A stretch of DNA of 64,000 nt from Trichoplax adhaerens (lineage: Eukaryota; Placozoa; Uniplacotomia; Trichoplacea; Trichoplacidae): contig NW_002060945.1 in NCBI RefSeq assembly GCF_000150275.1, positions 9,383,650-9,447,649 on the forward strand. Reading direction: 5' to 3'. Numbering within the stretch: the stretch's first letter is position 1; every line of letters starts with the position of its first letter. A model generated the notes under the pieces. It saw nothing but the letters and a program-made list of their open reading frames with translations, was not told the DNA's origin and made no database searches. The translations under genes were made by a program, and so were the position numbers. This document shows, in pieces, positions 1-13,600 of the stretch.

Positions 1-2149
1 AGCATTCATGATTTCATTACCAAATAAGTTTTTACGGCAATTTCAATTGCACGGAAGGCAGTTATAATTTGCAGATGGTTTTATCACTGTGTCCACAGGG
101 CATTGTCATATTTATTTAGCATCCTTGTATTTGTGTATCATATATTACAGATATTTTAGCTGACAAACGAATTTATTACCTTTTATTATGCATCTATCGT
201 GTAGTTTTAAATTTCGAGAAGGATTTTTTGTTGGTTTTGAACTGTGTTAATTATAAGACATAAGCAGTATGACAGAGAATATTACACTACAATAATGGAT
301 ATCTTTCGTTGAGCTACAATGGAAATTTTTAAAACAATTGTTGGTGTACATTTCTAAATTAAGAAAATGATGAATAGTTATTAAATTAGCGATAACCGTT
401 GAGCTCTTTATGTACAGCCTATACGTATTCTTCTGATGTGTATGGTTCAAATCACTGGAAGACATTTATAAAATTGACATTTAAGGCTTAAAATCTGGCC
501 TATCCTAATCGGCAATCAAAAATTTTTACCATTCTGTTAGATAAAAATTTGTCGATGAGCATTACAGTAGATATCTTTGTACGGTGATCATTTATAGCCT
601 ATCCGTATTTGTAATAGCAACCGTTTATATGATAATCATGTTGTAAAAAATGATCTATACGTTTTTTATTTGTTTGGTTGAATATATAATATTGACGAAG
701 TGAATTTTTCTGTACTTAATGAAAGTATTGTACTGTATTTACACTATTAAATGATGAAAGGAAAAGGATGGCGGTTCCTTTTACTTTACAATCATTTGAT
801 AACCTTATATAATAAAATGACTGGGTGTCGTATACGAACGAAACCTGTTTGATTCCTGCCTGCTCTGACATTGAAGAACTGTATAATGATAGTGAACATA
901 CTGTATGAACAGTTATATCGAAAATCATTTTATGTATTGTGTTATTTTACCGGCGATTCTGAAGAGATCTTATGAAATTTTACCTCATCCTAATCATTTA
1001 AATTTGAAATGATGGTCATGCAGCAGAATCGATGCCAGTGCTCTGAACACATCTTCTATCAGTTTAATATATTCTCCTACCATACTTCACAGTGTGCTAT
1101 AAATGCAATCGCAATTAGCGTATTTAATGTTATGCTTTACATAAAGTCAACCTCTGTGAAAAGAATTTTTAGGATAGTTTATTTTTAAAAAATATACAGG
1201 TATGTTATCCCAGTATGCCTAGGGATCGAATGAATTAGTGAAATTAATAACTACTAAGGCATGAAATAAATTTGGATAATAGGTATCAGTCAAAAATTAA
1301 TATAATAAGTGAAATAGTAATAGATCAATGACGAAGTTATCGTCATCACTGTGATATTCAAATACATTAATATAAAACATATCGCAATGTGTAAAAACCA
1401 TATACTACTGTAATTTAGCATCAAATTCCGTGTTAATCGACTGCATCGTAACATAATGAATTATATATCTGTATAATAGGTATAAGTAATATCATCAAAA
1501 TCAACTTTCATTTCTGGGTAATAGTTTTGGAAATAATAAACATATTTAACTTAATTTGTGATAATGTCCAATCTGAACTACCTTCATTTTTATCATTCAC
1601 CATAGACTATATTAGGCGTACTATTGTATATATTCGTGGTGAGAGTTTTTACGCTGTGTATTAACATATAAAATATGCAGATACCTGAATAAGCAATTCA
1701 TTAGAGTATAATCATAATTCAGTACAGTAAGCTTGACAACCAGAAGAAGTAATTTATCACTGATATAATCAATAATATTATCTGAATCACCCAGTCAGAC
1801 ACTACAGAAACGCGCACGTATTTAACTGTAATACGTACTCGGCAAGAAATCATTGATCATTCGTAGCAGGTACATTTTTCAAGCCGGAATTATTAAGTTG
1901 ACAATATATGAGTCATTTAAATTTTACAAACGCAGACATAAAATGCTATCTTAAATTTTTCTTTCCTCAATTAAGAATTGCAACTAAAGTAAGCCAATTA
2001 TTAATAGAGTAGTCATGTTACGGTTGTGAACTAAATTTCATAATAAGATAGATAATTATTTAATAATTAATGCACAGTTACCGTATGACTGCTATGAAAG
2101 ATACCAATTAGAATGGTTAATTTTAAGCTGCAATTTTTACGTCCAGCTA
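1..2149. other. intergenic, no gene recognised
   Basis: This AT-rich stretch lies beyond the 3' end of the kinase gene. The open frames on both strands are short, of low complexity, and have no recognisable domain or flanking splice structure. A terminal exon or UTR of a gene lying outside the window cannot be excluded. Confidence 0.5.
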
Positions 2150-2155
2150 TTTATT
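2150..2155 (-). terminator. poly(A) signal of the PIP4K2 gene
   Basis: TTTATT on the plus strand reads AATAAA on the minus strand, 26 bases past the stop codon of the kinase gene. The position fits a very short 3' UTR. No transcript evidence is available. Confidence 0.5.
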
Positions 2156-2180
2156 AATAATCTCTCAGGTTGTAGAATTA

Positions 2181-5100
2181 CTATTCTAGAATTCGACCGA
2201 TGAAAGCCATAAATCTTTCGGCGTATTGCTTATGGTTAACAGTTGTAATTTCAGCACCAGCCTTGAATTAGAAGAAACAATGATGATCAAATTTTATCAG
2301 TTAAGTTAACTACATGTCATACTCTATAATAAGCAAATTAGGTGATATATCAACTACAGGATCGAAAGAGTACTACTATAACTTACTCCATGCTTTGCAG
2401 TTTTTGCCATATGAGCTGCCTTTTTACGAGCTCCGTACTGGGTTAAAACGTCCACAATAGCTAGATAGTAAATCTCTTGATTTGTACCTAATCAGAAATT
2501 TTAGACAAGTTTGCTATAAGTTTCATTCCATATAAAATGAAATGATTGCTAATACCATCAAGTTAATTTCTATCATAGCAAAAAAAAATCAATTATATCA
2601 TGAAATACCAACTTACAAGTTGTTGAACAACTTATAGCGTAAACGTTATTATCGCACACTTCCGCAGGTGACGGACTTGCAGCTGGAGAATCATCTACAT
2701 CATCACCATTCGTGTTTTCGTCGGAAGAACCATCAGCTTCATCTAAGCAGTCTTCCTCATCTTCATGATTTCTTTCCTTGAGGCCACGTTCAATATCGTG
2801 TATACCAAGTAATAAGCTATAATCCATAATTCTAAATTTTACTAAAAACTACAAAAAAACTGCAGTTAGAATTTATCCAATAGTTGATCTCAAATACGCA
2901 TATATATCTATCTTAAAAATGGTAACTTTTATACGAGTGTAAGATAATGCAAGAATCATACTTCTGTGTCTCTTGTTAGTATTTCCATGATCTTAGCATT
3001 TCTATCGTCGCCAATGTACAATTTACTTTGATCTTTGGTAAAGTCGTTATCTTTAAAAGTCGGTAATTCCTTCGCCTACATGTGTGTATATATGCACATA
3101 AATATAGTGATATCTAACTGGTCTTAGCCTATTCTATAATTCTGTAAAATATTTACTTTCTCAGGATGATTTTAAATAATGCTTTACTATAGCCCTCATA
3201 TCTCATAATCTAAATGATCATTGATCTACACTCAGTACCCGCCATCCAACCTCGCATCCACTTTTCAACGTTAATCTTTCAAACCGTAAAATAAGTCAAA
3301 CACTATAAAATCAGACCACGACACGAGATTATCCGACAGGCTGAACAGTTCTCACCATAAGGCATCAAATTTTAATCATCGGGCAATAATACGAATATCA
3401 CTCTCACAAAATACACAAAACTAGACTTATTATAGGCGCAATAAATTTAGCAACTGCCTTTGACCTAAGATTGTGACAGGCACACTTCAAATGTTGTAAA
3501 CTACACATCTTTTACAGACCTTTTCTTCGTTTCGAGCTACTCTTCCTACACTGGAACCTTTCAAGTCGTATTTCTTGTGGGGAGGATACATTGCGCTAAA
3601 AACGCTTCTCATAACGATTAAGTAATTTTCCTTATGATTGATTGTGATCCGATACATACCAAGATATTGGGGTAGAAGCGTAACACCTTTATTTTCGATA
3701 ATATACTATAAAAAAATATGGAAACGCTTTCATTTCTTTGCAGACTAAGAATGATAGCCTTTGTAAATAATTATATAGTATGTTTTTATTAATCATTACA
3801 AAAAACATCGTTATCATTTCTATTGTCGTATAACTATGAGCTATAAGAGAACAAAAAATGATTTAAAATATTATCTCTAATATATCAAATTAACAATGTC
3901 TACTAGAGAGAGTTGAGAAACTATGGTATACCTTGCTTAGCATTTAAACTGTAAAATCATAGATTCTCCATTTAATTTATTGAGAAATAAATACCTGGTG
4001 ATAACCTTGTAGGATGAGGTGCATAGTTTCAACATCATAAGAATCAATAGTTTTAACCACATACTGCTTATCGCGTGATACAAAGAATTTTCCACTGTCA
4101 CCATATTGCATGAGAGGCGAAAAAGCTATAGATTGCTAATAATTGTATAATATAAAAAAAGAAATAAAATTATTAAATAGAAGTTTTTGTCACAGTTTAA
4201 TAAGAAGTAATACCTGTAAATTATACTAATTAGCTCGTACAGCATTGAGTACACTTTAGCAATACTTCACAATCAATCAATCAATAGAATAAAAAATAGC
4301 TACAATTGCCTTGACTTACTTTAAATTGTTCATCGTCAATATCGAAGCATTCCCGTAACTTCTTAAATACTTTAGGACAATACTCTTTATATTTAAAATG
4401 ACCTGGAAGAGTTTCCCTGCAATAAAGTTATAAAATAATTACTTTGGTCACAGTATGAACAACGCTAAGTTGATCATAACGCTTACAAGCTATCACAAAA
4501 TTGAACTGATGTAACAGAAATAAGTGTTATTTTGTATACTCGTATGTGAGAATAGTAGTAACAGTTTCCTAAATTCTGCAGTGAGAACAACTGTATAGTA
4601 CAGTATGTTCAAAAGACAGACTAACACAGGTACACGTACATATACAAGATATAAAAAAAAAAAGTAGTCTACTATACACTAATAGACATAAGGTAGTATG
4701 TGTTTAAAATTATTTGTATGTCAGACTTTACGTCTTAAGGTACAAGATATCATTTTATGTCGCATAAATTACTGTATAATATATCTCATAGAGGAGAGTC
4801 GAATATTTCATTTTTTACATTTTCACTAGCAGAAGCTTAATTGTTATTTCAAGAGCAGGTGAAAGCAAGTTAAACTGTATTTTCTATTCCCTATTCAAAA
4901 CGGTAAATAATAAATTACTACTAAAATTGTCTATATCTATTAATTAGCTTATAAGATTAATGCTATACTGGAGAAAGCAATATGAAAATACAATCATTTT
5001 TCCTAATTCTAAAGATACGAACATATATATGTACAAGAACTTCTGGGATATTTATGTTACTCTAATATCTAAAATATATATCATTAAAAAACTAATTTTA

Positions 5101-8100
5101 TTGCTACATTGCAAGCAATAATTTCCTATTATTTTAATTATAAAACTAATCCAAAATGTAATCATAAAAATTAATGTTACCGTATACCGGGTTGATGCTG
5201 TTTGCATTTCGGAAATTTACGTGCTAATATTACGCACAGAATTAGCTCATTAATTATATATTATCAGTTGGGATCGATCATTCCTCATTTATACTTATAA
5301 AAAATACCAAAAGAGAAGTTTATCTCTTGGTTATGTTAACATATTCTTACATTACAGTAAGTCATCTAGAAAACTATCACCCGTATTTTTTTGTTGCAAA
5401 TATTAATTAATAACTGAATATGAATCATTATTAATTATAATTAATTACGACTGCTTAGCAATTTATTTTCTACGGAGAATTTGGTCATTTATACGTAAAT
5501 AAAGGTTGCGTATACACTGTAGATCAGCTGCTAGGAGTTCTAATGTACTGAGTACAGTATACCATTGTGCAGCAAGGCTGCGGTGTATCGTACTACAGCA
5601 TTATATTATATTTATTAAGATACTATTAGCATCTTGCTCACAATCGTAATATGGTTCTACTATTACGAAATCCGTCGTTAAAATCAATAAAGGATATTTA
5701 AAATTCATCAAGTGTTACGTATGCCTAAACGTATTGCAGAATACAAATTTTTTAGTCATAAATTGTTCACTTAAAATATCGCAATAGTTGAGCATCATTG
5801 ACGACACACCGTACAGTATTGTACAGTACATACTATTGTTGTTTTAGAAGTTATTTTTGCAATACTGCAATACATTTCACCGTTACATTGATCAACAACA
5901 TTATAAATACAATAGTGAAAATATATCGTAGTAAATCAACAGCTTCGACTGATCCAGTAAAATTACCAGTATCGTTTCTATCGACTATATATTTTTAATT
6001 ATATAGATAATTATGTACAACTGTAAAAACATTTTAACAATACCATTCTTCTACTTTGTAACATCAGTGAATATGAGAGAATCATCATTTGCCGTTGAAG
6101 CAATATTGTAACATAGCAGGTGCAGCAGGGTACACTGTACAGTGAACAGCCTATTACCCGTGTTTATGCATCATTAAAAGGTTATTAAATACTGTATAAC
6201 TTGCAGAGTATCTTTGTAACATTTTTCAACTTTATACGTATAAACTTGCATACGATGATATCAGTTTACTGTTAGTTAAATAGATGCATGATCCTGTAGG
6301 ATTTACTTGGTGACAACAGCGACAATCTTTTGATTTTAATTGACTTGTCAACTAATACAGTAAATCACTGCGGTCTACACCAGAGTTGGGATACAGAGGA
6401 AAATTAGCGCAATGTTATTTCGCCCAGCATGGGACTGTAAAGTAGATGAATTCACCGTTGAAAAAATATATATTAATAATAAAAAATAATAAATATGCTG
6501 TACGTATACAATAATACTGCCCGTATTCTTGCATACGTACAGTACGGTAGATATAATATTTTACAATATTGCTAACCCTGATAATAATAATACTGTAGTA
6601 ATATTAGCGTACCTATTAAATTCAATAAAAACGTAAAAATTTCAAAATATCGGCTGTGTTTGAGTTGTATTATGAATCTGTTGATGTCCTCCGCAATTCT
6701 TTGTTTGAAAATCATTCCTGTAAAACCGTTTATAAACGATGTATTCGAGTAGATAGTCAAATACTGTGTCAAAACGAAATTGCGAGTACTTTTTTACTGT
6801 ACAGTACTGCATATGTGCTACTTTTAACGCTATAGTAAATTTGCATTGTAGTAATTTACTATACAGCAATTTCAGTTTGATGTTCAGGGTATCAAAAAAA
6901 AATTATACACTGACTACATCATTATCGAGTTAATACGTTATTTACCCATAAGTTCATGTTTTTAAGAACGGCAGTTTCTTTTCAGCTTTTTGATTCTTAG
7001 TGACAGTAAAATTGCTAGTTTAGCAGTTGTGAGACAAGACCCAATGCCTCCAATTAAGTAAGATTGTCAGCAGTGATATGGACTTTTTAAGATAAAAATA
7101 TCGTATATTTATAAAATTTAAGATAGTAACAAACTGATTGACTTAGTAGCCAATGGTAAGAAGTTGTCACGTAATGTAGCTACAGACTACAGAACGTATC
7201 ACATTTGGTGTGGAAGTCTGCAACTAGAGCACACAATAAGTATGATTGTTTTTACGTGCTATTCAATCAATTTTATTACCCTATACAGTACTGTAATCCC
7301 AGTATAACCATCGCCAGGTGTACGTAAAATACAGTAGTGATTTGATAATGTGAGCAAGGACTAAATCTAGTCCTGATGAACCGTAAAGAAATCAAATATG
7401 AATAGTTTAGGTACATGATATGATGATAGTCAATGTCGAAAAGTATTTAATTAGAGCTCATACTGTTATAAAGTACCTGTCGGTGAGTTTGTCTATCCAA
7501 AATAATCATGATTTAGCTATTGTAATATCATGAATTGATGACAACGTACTGTACATATATACTCATACAAATGTACAGTGTACAGTATATTAATTTCGAT
7601 ATCTACGCATCTATGAATATAGGACAAGATAGGCACGTATCCGACTGAACAAAACAGCATCACGCGAGTACCTATGGTTGATTTGCATGGAGAAATTGGA
7701 TCGATACAAAATACAGTGCTAGATGTCCTGTAACATTTTGATCAACAATTGTAGGTAATCACTAGATTGCCAAGCCTAACTACTTACATCACTAATCATT
7801 TTATTTTTTCACGGATGGAAGAAAACGTACTGTACACATTATAAAGAATATTTAAGAAAAACAAATACCGTAATTGATTTTATAGAAAGTCAGAATTGCT
7901 ATCATTCGTTGGTCTTTCAAATACCAAAACAAATCGATTGACATAACAAATAAGATAAAATTGCAGTTGTTATATGGTGCTTGGAAATCATAATTGAAAT
8001 CTTTTTTCAACTTGAAAAAAATAATTTGTTTCGTCTGTTTTTGTAATGTTTTTTAACTTACTCGTTAAAGTAATAATTTTCCACCTTGGTTTTACTATAG

Positions 8101-9331
8101 GCTTTGAAGTCACCAGGTAGTAACATGACCGGCATTTCAACATGAGATAATTGTTCAATCTGGCATTTGTCAACAGTTATTTTTTATTTTTTTTTTTAAT
8201 TTTGATTTTCATGACATCACCACGTTGATGGATACCGATTTAGAAATTAAATGTTGGGATACAGAATTCGGCGATTTTTCAGAGGTGGTTACATCGTTGT
8301 GTCCACGTTGATATTAAGAGAGAGAAAGATAAAAAGAAAACTATCAGAAAATGTCAACTTAGCAATCAAGCTATTGGAATAAATAATGCTTCTATGTATT
8401 GGACTGTAGTTGATATCAGGGGGGGGGGGGGCGATCGATCGACAGACAGATACTGACTACTATACGGTAACAGGTTTAATGTTATGTTTGTAAAGAAGAG
8501 GAGAGGATAGGATTGAGTTGGATGTAATTTCATTGACTATATTCACTGCCAACTACAGTACTGCTATCGTCGGTAATAAGCACATGATCCAAAAGTACAG
8601 GATCAAGAAAGAGAGAAAAAGGCTAGGATATGATATCGAATCATTGCCATGGGCATCTTTGTTGGTAATTGATTAATTAATATGTATCTGTACTAAGTCT
8701 AGATAGAGTACGTTGGGCATTCAATGGGATCATTAACCCTACAGTAAAGTAATGGTGACTGTATAAAGACTTGTGACTCTATTGACATTTTTCTGCCGTT
8801 TCAGTGTTCAATCGTTCTTTTCAATCTAGCGTCAGAGGGAGAAAAAAGAAGTGATTTTCCAGTAGTTTCTCAAAAGGAGAAGATCGAAATGTTTTCGAAC
8901 GACGGCAGCACGAGGCATTGCGATACCTGTATGGAGTAATTCTATGGTAATTGGCGCAGCCCCGTGGCCACTGCGCGTTGTTGAAAAGTGACTAACTAGA
9001 TTGAGAGTGCGTATCCAGCAGCTCGTGCAGTCGATGGTGAAAAAAGTGAACGACCTACTAGACTATACTAAATGGCTTGTACAACATGCTACTGGTTCAA
9101 CTTTTTATCGTATCATTCCTTTGATAGACTAGGACTAGAAAGTAGAGCAAATAGCATTATGTCAAAAAACAGCAATAAGCAAAGATAATATCGACTTACA
9201 GAATAATTTAATCCCCACATAAAGACTGAGAGTAATTTGTTCTCCGAGCGAAACAATTTTAATTTTTGCTTGACAGGTTTAATTTTTTTGACAGATTTAC
9301 TTTTCTTCTTATTCACGGGCTTGGAAGACAT
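2181..9331 (-). CDS. PIP4K2: phosphatidylinositol 5-phosphate 4-kinase type II
   Basis: Nine exons join in frame to 393 residues: 9200-9331, 8062-8159, 4320-4416, 3995-4135, 3520-3705, 2962-3075, 2617-2848, 2387-2487 and 2181-2261. All introns are GT-AG; introns 1 (1.0 kb) and 2 (3.6 kb) are long. The family phosphorylates PI5P at the 4-position on endomembranes and in the nucleus. Visible motifs are a lysine-rich N-terminus followed by [19 protein letters not shown], the ATP-site lysine in VVKTI (about K137), the PIPK signature KYDLKGSS (about 202-209), the catalytic [11 protein letters not shown] (from M264), the metal-binding Asp in AIVDVL (about D346), and the C-terminal specificity loop KHGAGAEI with the alanine of type II enzymes. 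These match human PIP4K2A/B/C (about 406-420 residues) along the whole length. The acidic insert after the catalytic motif ([16 protein letters not shown] onward) is shorter than in human. The start is the ATG at 9331; an in-frame TTG just upstream is ignored. Confidence 0.95.
8419..8432. repeat. poly-G run in PIP4K2 intron 1
   Basis: An uninterrupted run of about 12 G sits in otherwise AT-rich intron sequence and is followed by GATCGATCGACAGACAGATA. It is a simple-sequence tract whose length may be affected by assembly error. Confidence 0.6.
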
Positions 9332-9594
9332 TTTCAATTCCTTTTCCTGTAATTGCTGCTAGCAATAACGTGTCAAAGATCTCCTTTTCCTTTCCAACAG
9401 GCCAAGCTAGGATCGATTTGCTAACCTATTTCTTGACTGCAATTTTCTCACTCCGTCTTATCAATGTGGACTCCAGTCAATTTGTCATACTTCACTGACT
9501 CAGCGAAGTCCTTTTGACTGCTGTCCAAAGGGGAGATGAAGTGCAGTAGAACTTGAAGTGCTTGCTACACACCCGATTGGGTGTGAGGTACTCG

Positions 9595-9960
9595 CTTCAC
9601 GCGCTGCATCCGTTCTGACTGTACTGTATACTACACGGTATTTGGTAAAACGTGTCAAGTGTGATAAACGTACGTACCACAATGGTATCACCCGTGCTAG
9701 TATCGTACCGTACAGTACAGTACAGTACAGTGCACAGTGGTGCTTCATACTGTAGGTAGGTACTGTACAATCAGTGCACAGTCCAGTCCAGTATTAGTCA
9801 TGCTGTACTGTACTGTAAAAATACCGTCCAAGTACTGTATGGTAAGCCAAGCGTTAGTAGCCTTGAAACCGTATACTGTATATTATACTGTACTGTATAC
9901 TGTATTATACACAGTACTGTAGACGTTAACAGCGACTTTTAGAGTACTGTACTGTAATTG
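9595..9960. repeat. cluster of self-complementary GTACTGTA/TACAGTAC motifs
   Basis: More than a dozen overlapping TACTGTA, TACAGTA and GTACAGTAC words occur here. The core TACTGTACAGTA is its own reverse complement, so the region can form hairpins or cruciforms. It lies 0.26 kb upstream of the kinase start and 0.7 kb upstream of the ZSWIM2 start, inside the head-to-head interval. The open frames across it on both strands are by-products of the repeat and are not called as genes. Confidence 0.75.
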
Positions 9961-10674
9961 GAGAGTCAGCTGACTGTGCTAAGGATGATGAAGGATGATT
10001 GTGTTGTATCCCTGGTTGCCAATGCAACCAAACAAATTTGATCAATGGCTCTCCTACACGCCTTTCTCCAGCATTCCCCATGGCAGTATACTGTATACTC
10101 CAGCATATTGCAGGAGCAATTGCATATCACAGTATGAACTAACAACACCAACGATGACGTGACTTGCAAATGATGACAACCGTACCAATGACACTGCTAG
10201 TAGCAGTGACGGCCCAAGTTACGGTCAGCCCAACATTCAACTCACACTCGACTTTGGTTGATACCCCATTGGATCGACACTACTACGCGCACGTCAGTAA
10301 GAAGTGATTGACACTCAGCCATTCTATATTAACAAACCATGACAACCGGCCATCTTGGCCGAACATGAGCCTAAGATGGTTTAAGAGATCAATTTCTCAT
10401 CCCTTCTAGCAATATCCTACTGTTGCTCTTCTTCACCACACGATAGACAACTAGAGTATTGATAGAGACTGCATTCATGGAATAAATGGAAAGAGAGAAT
10501 GAATTCATTCCATGCCCAATTGCCTATTCAATAGAATTGCTACTCTTATGACGACCCTTTAGTCTCGCTCTTATGTCATAAACTACGTAGACATCGATCT
10601 GTTATTACTAGCCTTGAAAACAAAATATTTTAACTTGCTACCTTAATCCATTTTGAAATTAACTCAACTCAGCC

Positions 10675-13600
10675 ATGTCCAGGCGTCGACCATGGCGACG
10701 TCTATGCCCCGATGTAGTCGATCAACGAATCAATCAAGCGATGCAAGCTACAATTTATATCGTTCATCAAACTGGACCAACAGGTTTCGTTATTAAAGAG
10801 GATGCAAGTGATCGAAAATATAAGGTATAAATTGCCCTTCATTTCACTCAAGATCAAGTATTGCACAATTGTTAAATAACAATATCTTATTTATACAAAT
10901 ACAAAATTTCTCCAAACTAAAGTATACGTAAACGTATAGTATACTGTACACTTTAATAGTATATTTACAAGTCCAGAAAGTAGAAACACACACAGTATCA
11001 CAAGTGCAATAATCAATAATTATTCATAGAAGCAGTAAAAGTACAGTAGAATTGACGGCTACGCAGGTTGGTAATATGATATACTGTGAACTACCCAACA
11101 GTAAATTATGACAGTACAATACGCCAGCGAACTCAAATAATCTACTTTCCAAACAAGTACTGGGTGTAAAGTATCACTGGCATAGGCTCGACTTGTAATA
11201 AGTGTTAATATTGTATATTAATAGCAATGATCATTACGAAGTACCAACCAAAGAATAGTTTAATAACGAGAGATATTGATCGCTTACTTATAGGTATCAC
11301 TAGGGGAAGAACATTCATGCACTTGTAGGACATTTGAAAAAGAGAAAGAACTCTGTATCCATATATTATGGTTTGTGCTACTGATGATAATGGTTCTTAC
11401 TGACTGCATTTTTCCCTCTTCTTAATCGATCATTGTAAATGATACCCATAAAAATTATATACTTATACCTCCAGATAGATTGCTTATTAGATAAACTTGT
11501 TAGTCTACATCAACTTCATTTGGATAGAAAAAAAACTCTTGCAGCACAGTGATCTATACGAAAGAAGATTTCACGCACTGATACCATAGAATATTAATAT
11601 AAATTAGACTGCAAGATAAAAAGAAAAGTTATATTAATATTATTACACAGTACATTAGTCATTGGTTAGTGTTAAGCGTCAGGTAAAATTCGTATACAGA
11701 AAGTACAGTGTAATATATTACGATTTTGAAATACTCAGTTATTTCATTACCTCAATCAGATGTATACTTATATACAAATAATATTACAGTCCGGAATTGA
11801 TCACAAACCAGTAGGATATTGCATCATAACTTCTTATGCGATGCTAATGTCCTTTCCCTATATACACTATATTGTGTTTAATAATAAACAAAATAGATCT
11901 GCTTAAACCATATTATAGTAACATCCAATGAGCAATGTCTTACATGTATAGACGTTTTACAAGTCGAGTATTTAGCTTCTTTTAAGCGTTTTATTCTTTA
12001 TATATTCACAGGTTGCTGATACGAAAATTTCGTATTCCTAAAGAAAATCCTAGTAAGTTACAAATCATTCACTACTTACGTATACTACTATTGACAATGG
12101 ATGAATACCTATAGCCTTTCTATTTTAATAATAATTCATTATCTAGCGAGCATTCAGCGATTACTTATGTATGTGTGCTGTTATAGTTGCATTTCAGTTG
12201 TCCTTGGTAGAAAGAGAAATTAATGAAATTTTAAGAGGAACTCATGTCTATACCAATACCAGTAGTAGTAATAAAGACAAAAAACTAGTAAATGATACCG
12301 ATGATAAAAGAAAAACTATACAGCAACGTGAAATAACCAAAGAAGATGTCTGCCCAATTTGTCAAGAAGAGCTACTCGATACATCTGAACCTGTAACATA
12401 TTGCAAGTATGGATGCTCTATCTATATTTGTATAATAACTTTCAACGTAACCACGGATACCTGTACTGCTCATTGATAAATTATTCTCATTTGGGTACAT
12501 CTTGATAAATAGATACGGTTGTGGTAATAATACCCATATTAAATGTATTAAGATATGGGCAGAACATCAAAAAACAGTTGGTGAAGCAACAATCAAATGT
12601 CCACTTTGTAGAGAAGATTTTGGTTCTTTACAGGTACTTACTGGTGCTATTCAATTTTTCAGTTTCACATACAAACATAAATATAACTTGTATCATTTTA
12701 TTGTTATTGTTTATTGTGTGCTTTAAAGACTCGTAAAGTACGGTCAGCTCAGTTACAAAAATAATAAATTTCATATTACAGTATATCAAAATTACATATA
12801 ATTTAAAAATTGTTCACAGTATTCAAAAATTTGCTTTATGGTTGCTATACGTTCTGCAATGTCATATCAATATACTGTTAACTAGCCTAATTGATATGCT
12901 GTCATCCCTTCTAGGCCATTAAGGAAGAAATGCGTCAATCATCGAAACTTAAAACCAGAGCTCAAAGAGGAAATTTCCATCTAGGTGTTACATGCAATAA
13001 TTGTCGTCAATGTCCAATTGCAGGAAACTGTTATAGGTAAATTTCTAATTGATTATAATCTAGAAATTGCATTAAAAGTGGTTTTCAATACGTGACTGAT
13101 AAGTCTATAAGAACTTAAATGATGCTAATTATCACACTTTAACTTATAGATGTGCAATCTGCTACGACTACAATCTATGTCATGCATGCTATGCGCAACA
13201 AATTCACAGTCAGCATTCCTTTAACTATAGAGAGGTAAATTAATTGATCACCGTTATAATACTGCTTGATGTTAATACCTACACAAATATAGTATTGTCA
13301 TATCTAGTATGCTAAAAGGGGAGACCAGCTGATAAATAACTTGTTGCTAAATTTATGCTTATCCAGAAAAGTTCGCAACGCTGGAAACAAGCTCCACGAA
13401 TAACTGGACAAACATTACCGGATGCAGTTATTGCTGACTTAGTTAACCGTGAAATTGAGAATGAAGATTATGAATTATTGCTACAGTTAGATAGGTAACG
13501 ATAATAAAATTGACAGCCTTAATTTATTAAAAAATAATCTTACATTAAATGAAATGGATTACATAATTAATTAGTACCAACGACACATTCTGACATTATC

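Noticed and set aside
9332..9337. Non-ATG (TTG) extension of the PIP4K2 N-terminus
   Set aside because: The ATG at 9331 gives a family-like start, and the extra two codons have no support.
12171..12186. ATG at 12171 as an internal start of the ZSWIM2 RING exon
   Set aside because: It lies in the intron. Exon 4 joins in frame from 12187 to the upstream SWIM exons, matching the full-length family.
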